NCBI GenBank assembly: GCA_965227645.1
Contig: OZ245773.1
Location: forward strand, 3,596,001 to 3,660,000
Direction of reading: 5' to 3'
From: Flavimaribacter sp024343425
GTDB taxonomy: Bacteria > Pseudomonadota > Alphaproteobacteria > Rhizobiales > Rhizobiaceae
Length of the DNA: 64,000 nucleotides
Shown here: positions 18,548 to 27,447 of the stretch, one piece after another
How positions within the stretch are numbered: the first letter of the stretch is position 1
How the letters are laid out: each line of letters begins with the position of its first letter
The notes under the pieces: model-generated
What the model was told of the DNA's origin: nothing
The model's input: only the letters and a program-made list of their open reading frames with translations
The model's database searches: none
Position numbers and translations under genes: made by a program

Positions 18548-19330
18548 TCAAGATTTTGCTTTTCTCCCTTCTTTTTCGATCTGGTTTGCGGTGCTGTTTT
18601 TGAAGCGGAAGCTTTCGTTTCCGGTTTCGAGGATATGGCAGTGGTGGGTGAGCCGGTCGAGCAATGCGGTGGTCATCTTGGCATCACCGAAGACGGAGGC
18701 CCATTCACTGAAGCTCAGGTTCGTGGTGATGATGACGCTGGTGCGCTCGTAGAGCTTGCTCAGAAGGTGGAAGAGTAGAGCTCCCCCGGAAGCGCTGAAC
18801 GGCAAGTATCCCAGCTCGTCGAGGATGACGAGATCGGAATGGACAAGCCGATTGGCGATCTGTCCCGCCTTGCCCTGGGCTTTTTCCTGTTCCAGCGCAT
18901 TGACGAGTTCGACGGTTGAGAAGAAGCGCACGCGCTTGCGGTGATGTTCGATGGCCTGAATGCCGAGTGCCGTTGCAAGATGCGTTTTTCCGGTTCCGGG
19001 ACCGCCGAGAAAGACGGCATTGTGAGCCTGCTCGATGAACTCGCAGCGATGGAGCTGACGCACGAGTGCCTCGTTGACTTCGCTGCTGGCAAAGTCGAAG
19101 CCGTTCAGATCCCTGTAGGCGGGAAAGCGTGCTGCCTTCAGCTGATAGGCCACGGACCTGACTTCCCGCTCCGCCGTTTCGGCCTTGAGCAACTGGGACA
19201 GGATCGGGATGGCGGCCTCGAAGGCCGGAGAGCCCTGTTCGGTGAGTTCACTGACGGCTTGGGCCATGCCGTGCATCTTGAGGCTCTTGAGCATGATGAC
19301 GACGGCACCGCTGGCTGGATCATGACGCAT
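18548..19330 (-). CDS. istB: IS21 helper ATPase IstB
   Basis: 260-residue AAA+ ATPase, related to DnaC, that assists the IS21 transposase in target selection and strand transfer. It shows Walker A VFLGGPGTGKTHLATALG, Walker B LVILDELGYLPFS, the sensor-like ITTNLSFSEW and the C-terminal LLDRLTHHCHILETGNESFR typical of IstB. Its start overlaps the end of istA by 11 bases, as in most IS21 elements. The length is normal and the frame intact. Confidence 0.96.
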   Translation of the reverse strand: MRHDPASGAVVIMLKSLKMHGMAQAVSELTEQGSPAFEAAIPILSQLLKAETAEREVRSVAYQLKAARFPAYRDLNGFDFASSEVNEALVRQLHRCEFIEQAHNAVFLGGPGTGKTHLATALGIQAIEHHRKRVRFFSTVELVNALEQEKAQGKAGQIANRLVHSDLVILDELGYLPFSASGGALLFHLLSKLYERTSVIITTNLSFSEWASVFGDAKMTTALLDRLTHHCHILETGNESFRFKNSTANQIEKEGRKAKS

Positions 19331-20846
19331 GGCGGGCCTCCTTCAGTTTGCGCAGGGCATCATAGCGTTCGACATTGGCCTCCGGCTCCCGGCTGAGTGT
19401 CAGGGCCTGTGGAGCCCGAATGGCCGGAGGGGTCATCGGCTTTCCATCCGTCAGCCGATGCAGCAGGTTGAGGACATGCGTCTTCGTGGGAACGCCTGCC
19501 TCCAGGGCCATCTCGACTGCAACCAGGACAGCCTGTTCGTCGTGATGAAGGACGAGCGCCAGGATCTCCACCATCTCCTTGTCTCCACCGGGCTTGCCGA
19601 GCAGGTGCCGTTGCAAGGTTCTGAAGGCTTCAGGCAGTTCGGCGAAGGGTGCACCATTGCGCAAGGCTCCGGGCTTTCGCTGGATGACCGCCAGGTAATG
19701 CCGCCAGTCATAGACCGTCCGGCCGGGCCGGTCGTGGGAGCGGTTGATGATCCGTCGGTGCTCGCAGACGCTCATGCCCTCCGCAACGACAGCGATCCTG
19801 TCCGGATAGACCCTGAGGCTGACGGGACGATTGGCAAACGATGCCGGCACGCTGTAGCGGTTGCGCTCAAAGTGAACCAGGCAGGTTGGCGAGACCCGTT
19901 TGGCATATTCGACAAACCCGTCGAAAAGGCGGCCGACATGCAAGAGCTTGGGGGCTTCTTCGGCCCAGATATCCGCGATCGTTCCGCATTGCGTTCCGTG
20001 CGGAATGGTCTGCCAGAGATCCTTGCAACGGCTTTCCAACCAGTCGTTCAGGTCTTCAAGGCTGGCCATGCGGGGCATGGGTTGCCACAGCCTGTGCCGG
20101 GCATCCCGGACGTTCTTCTCGATCTGCCCCTTCTCCCATCCGGAAGCCGGATTGCAGAACTCTGCTTCGAAGAGATAATGGCTGACCATGGCCGAGAAGC
20201 GGGCATTGACCTGGCGTTCCTTGCCACGTCCGACCTTGTCGACAGCGGTCTTCATGTTGTCGTAGATCCCGCGCCGGGGGACCCCTCCCAATACCCGGAA
20301 GGCATGGTTGTGGGCATCGAACAGCATCTCGTGCGTTTGCAGCAAATAGGCTCGCACGACGAATGCTCGGCTGTAACTGAGCTTGAAGTGAGCAACCTGC
20401 AACTTGGTCCGCTCGCCGCCGATAATCGCCCAGTCCTCTGACCAGTCGAATTGAAAGGCTTCACCGGGCTCGAACACCAGCGGCACGAAGGTCCCGCGAC
20501 CGCTCGTTTGCTGCTCGCGCTGCCGGTCGGCTTTCCACTCACGCGCAAAAGCGGCCACCCGGCCATAGGACCCGTCATAGCCGAGGCTCACCAGATCGGC
20601 GTGCAACTGCTTGATCGTCCGTTTCTGCTTGCGTGATTTGGTGGATTCCGCGCGCAGCCAGGCCGACAGCTTGTCGGCAAAAGCATCGAGTTTGCTAGGC
20701 CGTTCGGGAACCTTGAATACAGGTTCGACCGTATCGGTGCGCAAATACCTGCGGACCGTGTTCCGGGACAATCCCGTGCGCCGGGAGATCTCCCGGATCG
20801 AAAGCTGGTCACGAAAATGCCAGCGTCTGATAACGCTCAACAACGC
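19320..20846 (-). CDS. istA: IS21 transposase IstA
   Basis: 508-residue DDE transposase. The N-terminal helix-turn-helix IREISRRTGLSRNTVRRYL (residues 18-36) binds the terminal repeats. The DDE core includes FQFDWSEDWAIIGGERTKLQ with the first Asp and RGIYDNMKTAVDK with the second, followed by the Glu region near WEKGQIEKNVRDAR. The ATG at 20846 is preferred over an upstream GTG at 20882 because GGAGTGA sits just before it and IstA proteins commonly begin MxLLSVIRRW. The frame is intact. A truncated relative lies at 62917-63398. Confidence 0.96.
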   Translation of the reverse strand, partial: ALLSVIRRWHFRDQLSIREISRRTGLSRNTVRRYLRTDTVEPVFKVPERPSKLDAFADKLSAWLRAESTKSRKQKRTIKQLHADLVSLGYDGSYGRVAAFAREWKADRQREQQTSGRGTFVPLVFEPGEAFQFDWSEDWAIIGGERTKLQVAHFKLSYSRAFVVRAYLLQTHEMLFDAHNHAFRVLGGVPRRGIYDNMKTAVDKVGRGKERQVNARFSAMVSHYLFEAEFCNPASGWEKGQIEKNVRDARHRLWQPMPRMASLEDLNDWLESRCKDLWQTIPHGTQCGTIADIWAEEAPKLLHVGRLFDGFVEYAKRVSPTCLVHFERNRYSVPASFANRPVSLRVYPDRIAVVAEGMSVCEHRRIINRSHDRPGRTVYDWRHYLAVIQRKPGALRNGAPFAELPEAFRTLQRHLLGKPGGDKEMVEILALVLHHDEQAVLVAVEMALEAGVPTKTHVLNLLHRLTDGKPMTPPAIRAPQALTLSREPEANVERYDALRKLKEARHAS

Positions 20847-20939
20847 CATGTCTATCACTCCGTATTCCCCCGCCAAAATCACGCAGGGGTGGGTTTAAAC
20901 ATGGGTCAGTTCTCAGTGAAAAAATCGCGCCTTACCGGG

Positions 20940-23639
20940 TCAGTTCTCGGTGAAAATCAACACTACCAAACCCTCGTCGGCAAGCAGTTCCAGCAATCGC
21001 GTGAAAAACTCCAGGTAATCATCGCGTCCCAGCTTGGTGCCCAGTACGCTTTTCTTGTTTATAAGTCGTGCAATCCGCGAATTGTGGCCTGCTCGAAGCA
21101 GGGTTTGCTCCTCGCGAAGACCGACGAGGTTCTTGCCTGGCGCACGCGGGAGAAGTGAGGACCTCCCGCGAGGGTTCTCCCTGATATCGATCGCCCAGGG
21201 CGAGCGCAAAAGTGACCGTGATTTCTGCGCGACACCGTCGAGCACAGTCAGGTCGAGCGCCTCGGTATTGACGGCCAGTCCTTCGAGCATTGCGCCCAGG
21301 ACGCTTTTAAGCATGCCAGCCCGTTGCTCTTCTGTTAGATCGCCAAGCTCAGGAAGGACTGCCATCAGCCTTTCCCTGTCAGAAGCAATGTCGGCCAACC
21401 CTATGAATTCAACGTCTAAGAGGTTTAGAACCGAAAGACTTGGATTTGTATAGCGCCAACCACGGCGGAGGTCAGTCCAGACACGGTGAGCCAGGACCTT
21501 TGCGAGTGCGCGTTGAGCGTCTTCCCGAATGACAGCCCCAGCCGATGCATCGAGCATCCAATGAACGCGCGCTTCCTTGTTTGCGGATGTGAAGCCCAGC
21601 GCTTTAACAACCTTCAGACCAAATTCATCCTCGGTCAGACCTTCCGCTCCCGCAGAAATGATAGCCCGGAGAACAGCACCGCGTAAAAGGCTCACAAACA
21701 GAAAGTCGTTGAAGTGTCCGGATTGCAGAGCTGCATCCTGGCGATTGTCCGTAAACCCCAACAGCTTTCGCTTTGTGTCCGGGACGCCGCTCTCCGGCGA
21801 GTTCATCCATTCGAGGGCGCTTGAGACAAGAAGGGTCGTTGCTGAACTTCGACCCTCACCCGACAAACCTGCGAGCTTGCTACGCTCCCGCATGCCCTGG
21901 TTCGGCTCATCCTTGCAGCACAGGCAGAAAGCAAACTTTCCCGGAATGAACCAGAACTCACGTCCGCCTGCACCATGTTTACCATCTGTTGAAACTGAAT
22001 ATGAAACAGGCGCCCGTTTCTTGCGGTACGAGCGGAGCCGCTCGATCCCGTTACGCTCTTCCAGCCAGCTCTCGGGGTAACCGCTCAACTCACCGTCAAA
22101 GGCGAAATCCGGATCATTTTCAGAAACCGGGCAAAGGTAGCCGGCAACGTCATCATCATCGTCCGTCTCAAGCGGGGTGTCGTCGATATTGCGAGGCAAA
22201 AACCTGATATGGCCATCTTCCTCGCTCTTGGCGACGACATGATATTCTTGCCCACAGCTGCGACAAAACCGAGTAGGGTATAGCCGGTTTCCCGGAGCAT
22301 CAGGGTCTTCAAGCTGCCCCTCGAAGAGGACTGTTCGGGGTCGATCGGTCAGTGTTGTAAAGATTTCGCCGGCACCAGAGATGAACCGGTGCAGTTTGAA
22401 TGCCAGAAAAGCTCCCTCGCCTGAACCGCCGCGCTGGTCTTCGGGCAGACTGACCCGCGTCAGGAAATCTTCGAGGATCGTTTGACATCGCTCCGCGTCG
22501 ACGCCGCTGTCCTTTGCGAGCGTTGCAACGGCTTGTTCAAAGGGTATGGGCTTCTTACGCTTGAGCTCAAGCCCATCATCTAGGCCCAGGGCGAGCTCTG
22601 TCCAGACCGCCAATGGATGTCGTCGTAGGATGTTGTCATCCAAGGTTTCTGGCAGCGGAATTTCAAGGACTTTCGGGAGTTCTGAATTGGCCCGTACTAG
22701 ATCGATGCTGTCATCTGTAGCGCGCTTCAGGGATTCATCGATAACAGCGTCTGGTCCAATCTCAGCGCCAAACAGTCGGGTCGCTACCTTGGCCACCGCG
22801 ACAGCTCTGCTATCGTCCGTACCCTCTGACGCCATCGTTGCAGATGTGCCGATGCAGATTGGAGCTTTCTCCGGAGTACATCGATCTCTCAGTCTTCGAA
22901 CCAGAACCGCGACATCTGCCCCTTGGCGACCACGGTAGGTGTGAAGTTCGTCCAGGATAATGAACTCAAGGCCGGCGGCGTTGCCGATGACCTGAGAATC
23001 CAGATCGTCCTGGCGTGTCAGAAGCAGTTCCGCCATCATGTAGTTGGTGAGGAGGATATCTGGCGGATTGGCCGCGATCTTTTGACGTTCTTCCTGGCTT
23101 TCCTGGCCAGTATATCGTTTGACTACGGGTTTCAACTTGTCCGGCAGGCCAGACTGCCCGATGAACTTTTCGATCTCCTTCAACTGGCTGTTGGCCAGAG
23201 CGTTCATCGGATAAATGATGATTGCCCGTGTTCTCGGCGGGAGCCCTTTTTGACGGTCTCGAACAATGGCGTCGACGACAGGTACAAAAAAGCACAAGGA
23301 TTTCCCGGACCCGGTTCCGGTGGTCACAACAAAGCTTTGTCGGGCTCTTGCCTTGGCAATAGCTTGTCCTTGATGCCTGTGAAACCTGATCGGTGCTTCG
23401 CCAAATCGAAAAATTTGCGCTGTTGCCGGATCAAGGTCCCCGGAGTTTACCAGCGCATCGACGGTCGGACCCGTTTCGTAACGCGGGTTCAAGGATAGAA
23501 GCGCATCTGGCCAGAAGCGGCCTTCTCCATATTCTCGCGAGACAGCATCACGCAGATCATCCGCTCTGATGGTGCTGAATGAACGAGAAAAACGCTCATA
23601 GTTCTTGATCAGGTGATGATCAAAACTGAATGCCTTCAT
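20940..23639 (-). pseudogene. 5' part of DEAD-box/DUF1998-type helicase gene, cut by IS21
   Basis: 890 codons of host gene (20970-23639), then about ten codons contributed by the target duplicate and IS end before a stop. The start is the ATG at 23639, preceded by GAGGGGGG; the longer open frame to 23777 lacks a ribosome binding site and conserved sequence. Motifs are FVVTTGTGSGKSLCFF (Walker A, residues 106-114), AIIIYPMNALANSQ (Ia), FIILDELHTYRGRQGADVAV (DEAH-like) and CIGTSATMASEG (III). A cysteine pair RFCRSCGQEYHV may bind zinc. The truncated product has RecA domain 1 but not motif VI or the DUF1998-type region, so it is unlikely to unwind DNA. It is the first gene of the DISARM-like operon. 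Confidence 0.9.
20963..20969. repeat. Target site duplication, right copy (CTACCAA)
   Basis: Exact second copy of the 7-bp sequence at 18457-18463. It marks the right border of the IS21 insertion inside the helicase gene. Confidence 0.92.
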
Positions 23640-23926
23640 TGCCCCCCTCGACAGTTTGCACTTCGCCCCAGTTGAAGTGCTCAATAAGAGCCACTGTAGA
23701 GATTTAATCGAATCATAGACAACCCGAAATTGAAGATTGGAAGAGAAGGTAGCTGATGTAACAGCCTCACCATCCAAACAACTGTATCACTTATCGATTT
23801 TCCGAGTTCCTTTTTTTAGTCAACTGCGACGCTGGATAAGGATCATTCGGAATACCTGATCGTTGCCAAGATAAAATTTGACGGACCGTCTATCATGGCC
23901 ATCAAAAGAAGACTCCGCAAAGTCCC

Positions 23927-24070
23927 TCAGAAAGATCGATCCTGTTTCTCCTGCGTGTAATGCCACTTCGCGATCTTCTCATGGAGAGCGCAGCGTTGGT
24001 CGGCATAGTTCTTCATGTCTTCATTGAACGCGGCATCCCTAACGTCCAATCGGTCTTGATCTTTGGGCAT
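23927..24070 (-). CDS. Possible 47-residue ORF or 3' gene remnant
   Basis: A short minus-strand frame reads MPKDQDRLDVRDAAFNEDMK and continues to a TGA at 23927. It has a protein-like composition with alternating charged and aromatic residues (KIAKWHYTQEKQDRSF at the end). The frame stays open about 70 bases upstream of the ATG without another start codon and also reads plausibly there (FSNFLGYRSYGVAFRK), so this may be the 3' end of a lost longer gene. There is no clear ribosome binding site. I do not recognise the family. Confidence 0.3.
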   Translation of the reverse strand: MPKDQDRLDVRDAAFNEDMKNYADQRCALHEKIAKWHYTQEKQDRSF

Positions 24071-24177
24071 CTTACGGAACGCGACGCCGTAAGACCTGTA
24101 GCCTAGAAAATTCGAAAATTCTGCTTTCCCGACGCGTGATCGCTATAATTGAATGATCGAACCCCATCGGAGATCAG

Positions 24178-24696
24178 GTGCAATCAATGAACCGCCCATC
24201 AAATGCGATTCCCGACACAGACAGGACTTTGTTTCAAGAGGAGATCACATCCTGGCTCACCACCAACCAGTTTACGCATTTTGTCACGCTGGCTTCAAAT
24301 ACGAGCAAAATACCGGAGTGGACGATGCGAGACCGTCTGCGAGCATGGGACGCCCGTGTGAATCGAGCACTTTACGGGCAGAAATGGCAGAAACACCAAG
24401 ATGACCTGATCTGGTATTTTGCGTTTCTGGAAAAACCCAGGTCGAACCCGCACTGGCACCTGCTGTTAAGGGTGGTCGGCAGGTTGGGCAGCGACCAGGG
24501 CGAAGAGTTCAAGCGGCTCCCGGTCCTAGCTGAAAAAACCTGGATGAAGCTGATGCCTTCGGGCACCGTTGCTGTAGAGGGAATCGACGCCAGGAGCAAG
24601 GAATGGCTCGTCACCTATGTTGCAAAGGAGGTCTGGTTCGCGTTACAATACCAAAACTTCGTAACGCCGGATGAATTCAGGTATTCGAACCTATAG
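24178..24696 (+). CDS. Small HUH-endonuclease-like (Rep-type) protein
   Basis: 172 residues. Three motifs occur in the order and spacing of HUH rolling-circle initiators: motif I FVTLASN near residue 36, motif II HWHLLLRV near residue 94 (His-hydrophobic-His), and motif III TYVAKE near residue 145 with a candidate nucleophilic Tyr and following Lys (YxxK). Such proteins nick single-stranded DNA at replication or transposition origins of plasmids, filamentous phages and IS-like elements. It has no helicase domain. The GTG start at 24178 follows GGAG by five bases; an ATG at 24187 is the alternative. It is one of the few plus-strand genes here and stands alone, so it may be a relic replication protein of an integrated element. 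Confidence 0.6.
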   Translation: MQSMNRPSNAIPDTDRTLFQEEITSWLTTNQFTHFVTLASNTSKIPEWTMRDRLRAWDARVNRALYGQKWQKHQDDLIWYFAFLEKPRSNPHWHLLLRVVGRLGSDQGEEFKRLPVLAEKTWMKLMPSGTVAVEGIDARSKEWLVTYVAKEVWFALQYQNFVTPDEFRYSNL

Positions 24697-25213
24697 GGGC
24701 ACAGAGCCAAAGCCCGTTTGGCGACGCTACGGGAATAACGAACGCCCTGCCTGTACTCAACCATCGTGACAGTTTCCAACAGTCGCGATGGTAATTTAAT
24801 GGCAATTTCAACCAAACACTCATTATCATACAACAGGACGTCGAAGGCGTCCAGTAAGCGAAGCGCGCAGGTGAGGCCGAAGGCCGAGGTATCGAGCATA
24901 GCCATCCATACCACCTGTACCTATGCGACTTACTGACAATCAGGCAAACATGTCCGCTGGTGTAGTAGCGATGTCTGTCTGCAGCTGACCGAAGTCCCCT
25001 CGCCCTTTGCCCTTATTTTGCATGATACTGATCGTTGAACGGCTCCGCGTAATTGGGGCATTAACACGCACAAATGCGGTGTTTATTCCCAAATAGCGCA
25101 ACAAGAAAATAAGTTGACCATACGAATGTCTGAGTGACCGAACGAAGACGACGATTCACGGTGCCTTGATCCCAGACCCCCAACTGATGTTTGTCTTATT
25201 ACCTGATCGTCAT
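24697..25213. other. Non-coding stretch
   Basis: About 520 bp between the HUH-like gene and the recombinase-like gene. An open frame antisense to the HUH-like gene (24615-24914) extends into it but shows no recognisable motif. I see no RNA gene or strong terminator. Confidence 0.4.
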
Positions 25214-25942
25214 TTAGCCGGTTTCGTCCTGTTGGTAATATCCGAGCCGGAGCAGCAGGTTCTTCGCGGAATTGTAGCTCCATCCCTTTCCCTGAGGCGA
25301 TAGAATTGATCTCTTGTTGAATTCGCGTGCGACATGACTGGGAGAGAGTGTCCCGTCCGGATTTTTAGCTTCCAGTTCAGCGACAACTGGTCGGAGCGCC
25401 TCAGCTCTTCTCTTGGTTTCTCGAGATCGTTGCATGCTGGCTGACTGCTGGTTCTTTGGCTGCGATTGCTTCCTGAAGCTTTCACTTGCGTCGATGCCTT
25501 CCTTGATCACGCTTGATCGCCGCTGAAACTCCCTTGCTGCCTCATAGCGTAGAGCCTTCTTGTCGATTGTTGACATTTCATGCCAGTGGCGACCGGATGA
25601 CGCATCCAGGATAAGGACGGGGGCGCTCTCGATATGGTCAACGATCTTGGTCATCACTCCAGGAGGAGTTCGCTCAAATAGGGTTGGGATATCCACAATG
25701 ATCGAAGCGGAACTACGCCGTGCAAAAAAGACGGCAGAGTTCCAGTCCGGAGTGAGCGTAAAAGCCTTTGAACGATTTGTTGCGTAGCCGATGTAAGCGG
25801 GTAACAATTCCAGCTTCAATACGTTTGCACTCCGGTGGATTATGTCCGATTGTGCCTTGATTGTGTATTGCTTCCTAAGCTCTAGTTGATCGCGTGGCGC
25901 TCGCCTCACATAGCAGAACACGAACGGGACGGTCTTACTCAC
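25214..25942 (-). CDS. Degenerate serine-recombinase-like protein
   Basis: 242 residues. The start (FVFCYVRRAPRDQLELRKQY) resembles the beginning of serine recombinases (Y-x-R-x-S...DQ), but the nucleophilic Ser position reads Ala/Pro. Later parts follow the fold loosely (IIVDIPTLFERTPPG, then APVLILDASSG). The C-terminal SHVAREFNKRSILSPQGKGW resembles the helix-turn-helix region of large recombinases (ALNERGIPTPRGGKW type). I infer a resolvase-derived DNA-binding protein that has lost catalysis. A different family with chance similarity is possible. It stands alone between two AT-rich non-coding stretches. Confidence 0.42.
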   Translation of the reverse strand: MSKTVPFVFCYVRRAPRDQLELRKQYTIKAQSDIIHRSANVLKLELLPAYIGYATNRSKAFTLTPDWNSAVFFARRSSASIIVDIPTLFERTPPGVMTKIVDHIESAPVLILDASSGRHWHEMSTIDKKALRYEAAREFQRRSSVIKEGIDASESFRKQSQPKNQQSASMQRSRETKRRAEALRPVVAELEAKNPDGTLSPSHVAREFNKRSILSPQGKGWSYNSAKNLLLRLGYYQQDETG

Positions 25943-26171
25943 GGCATGGCTCGCTCGGCTTCAGAATAATATATCGTGATTTAACCTTGCCGGCCGTTGA
26001 GCACAAGACGACGCAGAAGTGCAAGGGCGCGACCCGCCGACAGGAATAGTTGTTCGATACCGGACCATTGCAGGAAGCTGCCGGTGACCGCCCCTGACGA
26101 AGGGATGTACTCCGGCGACCAAGGTCAGCCCGATTGAAGCCAATTGCGTCGTTCATAAGTGTTTACTGAAA

Positions 26172-26195
26172 TTTTACAACATATGTTGTTAAATT
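26172..26195. promoter_or_regulatory. Palindrome centred on ACAACATATGTTGT
   Basis: The core ACAACATATGTTGT (26176-26189) is a perfect 14-bp palindrome and the flanks TTTT/TAAA and AAATT/AAATTT extend the symmetry almost completely. It lies about 230 bp upstream of the recombinase-like gene. It could be an operator, a recombination site or a plasmid-type element; nothing in the sequence decides. Confidence 0.4.
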
Positions 26196-26465
26196 TCACT
26201 TTTTCGACCTAGTTCTGCGATAAAACTTCACCGGAAGAAGATCTTCTCCTGTTTCGGAGCCTATAATCGGTAATTCTGCACATCCGGTCCATTCGCGTAA
26301 AATATATAATACTCTTTCTAAATAAGTATGATTCTAATTTCGGCAACCGGACAGGATGATACGCTGCGAAACGGGTAGCAAATGCTCCGGAAGCTAATGA
26401 GATATATCGATTATGTATCAATGGATCTGTCGGTGAATGAATATTCCGGATCCACGATCCTTCGT

Positions 26466-26511
26466 CTCGTAGGCAAGCTCACTGGCGACTCGTAGGCAAG
26501 CTCACTGGCGA
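26466..26511. repeat. Perfect 23-bp tandem duplication
   Basis: Two adjacent identical copies of the 23-bp unit starting CTCGTAGGCAAGCTCACTGG (26466-26488 and 26489-26511). It lies in non-coding DNA. A slippage or repair duplication is the simplest explanation. Confidence 0.9.
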
Positions 26512-26905
26512 GCGGCAGTTCACTTCTGCATTCTCTGTCATGTCGGACAGCGGTGCTTGCCCTGGAGCAACCTGAAGCGAAAGGGCATATGATCGCAAAC
26601 AAACGCTCACTGGCTGCGATTCGTAATTGTATCGTTCAATGACTTCCACCAACATTTCGGCCTGAGTGTTGCTCGCCGCGCGCGATCAGGAGAACCAAAA
26701 GCGAACCGCTTAGATGTATGGCGAAACAGGACCAAGATCAAAGACCAGTATCAACTGTGCGCATCATTCCCAAAAAACCGCCCGTTTATGAAGCGCCATC
26801 AAGCTTTCGCTATAAACTATGACGAACACCTCATTCGAAACGCACCAGTGGTGTTCCAACTGAATCAAAGTGAACGACGCAATGTGCCAAAAAGGAGCCG
26901 CAATA

Positions 26906-27340
26906 ATGCAGATATTCGATACAACCTACCCCGAAACCTACTTGCCGAACCGGCAATATAACGCGTTAATAGACTTCATTGCCGAAAATGCCTCAGAAAA
27001 TGAGAAACGCGAGTCGTTAAAGCTAAGAGTTAGCCAAAAACTCAATCTATGGCCGGAAGACATACGACCAGCAACGGATAAAGAATTGGAAGAACGCAAC
27101 TCGAAACTTCAAGCGCATCTGGACGCGATCGCTAATTATCCGAACGTTATCGTCGATCCTGCGACTGGCATCCCCTCGAACCAACCTGATCCTGAGGACA
27201 CGGACGAAGAGTTGCATCAGGCTTTTGATTGGCTTTTAGGCATACAGAGTTTGTCTGTTGCACGCGATCGCGTAAACGGCAGGACATCAAATGAAGATGC
27301 CGAGCTTGAGGAAATACTCAACCAACTCCACGCCATTTGA
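26906..27340 (+). CDS. Hypothetical acidic protein, 144 residues
   Basis: I do not recognise the family. The product is soluble, acidic and helical in appearance (ENASENEKRESLKLRVSQKL; PEDTDEELHQAFDWLLGIQS). The ATG at 26906 is chosen because AGGAG lies eight bases upstream; the open frame extends to an earlier ATG at 26870 without a good site. It is convergent with the ADP-ribosyltransferase-like gene 107 bp downstream and low in GC like the rest of this stretch. An antitoxin-like partner role for that neighbour is conceivable, but convergent orientation argues against a classical toxin-antitoxin operon. Confidence 0.55.
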   Translation: MQIFDTTYPETYLPNRQYNALIDFIAENASENEKRESLKLRVSQKLNLWPEDIRPATDKELEERNSKLQAHLDAIANYPNVIVDPATGIPSNQPDPEDTDEELHQAFDWLLGIQSLSVARDRVNGRTSNEDAELEEILNQLHAI

Positions 27341-27447
27341 CCGATCCCGGGACCAACATCGCAAGACGTTTCATTTGGGCTTGCCCGAACGAAACGTCTG
27401 CCTTGGTGCGACCACGAGTGCACCTGTGCACGATCAAAATCGAATGC

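Larger units (their letters stand above)
18464..20962 (-). mobile_element. Complete IS21-family insertion sequence (2,499 bp)
   Basis: The element starts TGTCGATTTTCAC and ends GTGAAAATCAACA (TG...CA ends). Each end holds two copies of a ~21-bp repeat of the form TTTTCACYGAGAAYTGACCC: left 18470-18490 and 18494-18514, right 20902-20922 and 20936-20956 inverted. This multiple terminal repeat arrangement is characteristic of IS21. It encodes IstA and IstB on the minus strand and is flanked by a perfect 7-bp target duplication. Both genes are open, so it is probably active. It interrupts the first gene of the DISARM-like operon in the same transcriptional direction. Confidence 0.96.
25943..26905. 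other. AT-rich non-coding stretch
   Basis: Nearly 1 kb without a gene I can support. It holds a near-perfect palindrome at 26172-26195 and a 23-bp tandem duplication at 26466-26511, listed separately. The open frames within it lack recognisable motifs and ribosome binding sites. Confidence 0.5.

Noticed and set aside
23640..23777. Longer start for the DEAD-box helicase gene
   Set aside because: The extension has no ribosome binding site or conserved sequence, whereas GAGGGG precedes the ATG at 23639.
24615..24914. 99-codon minus-strand open frame overlapping the HUH-like gene
   Set aside because: Antisense to the better-supported HUH-like gene at its 3' end and without motifs.
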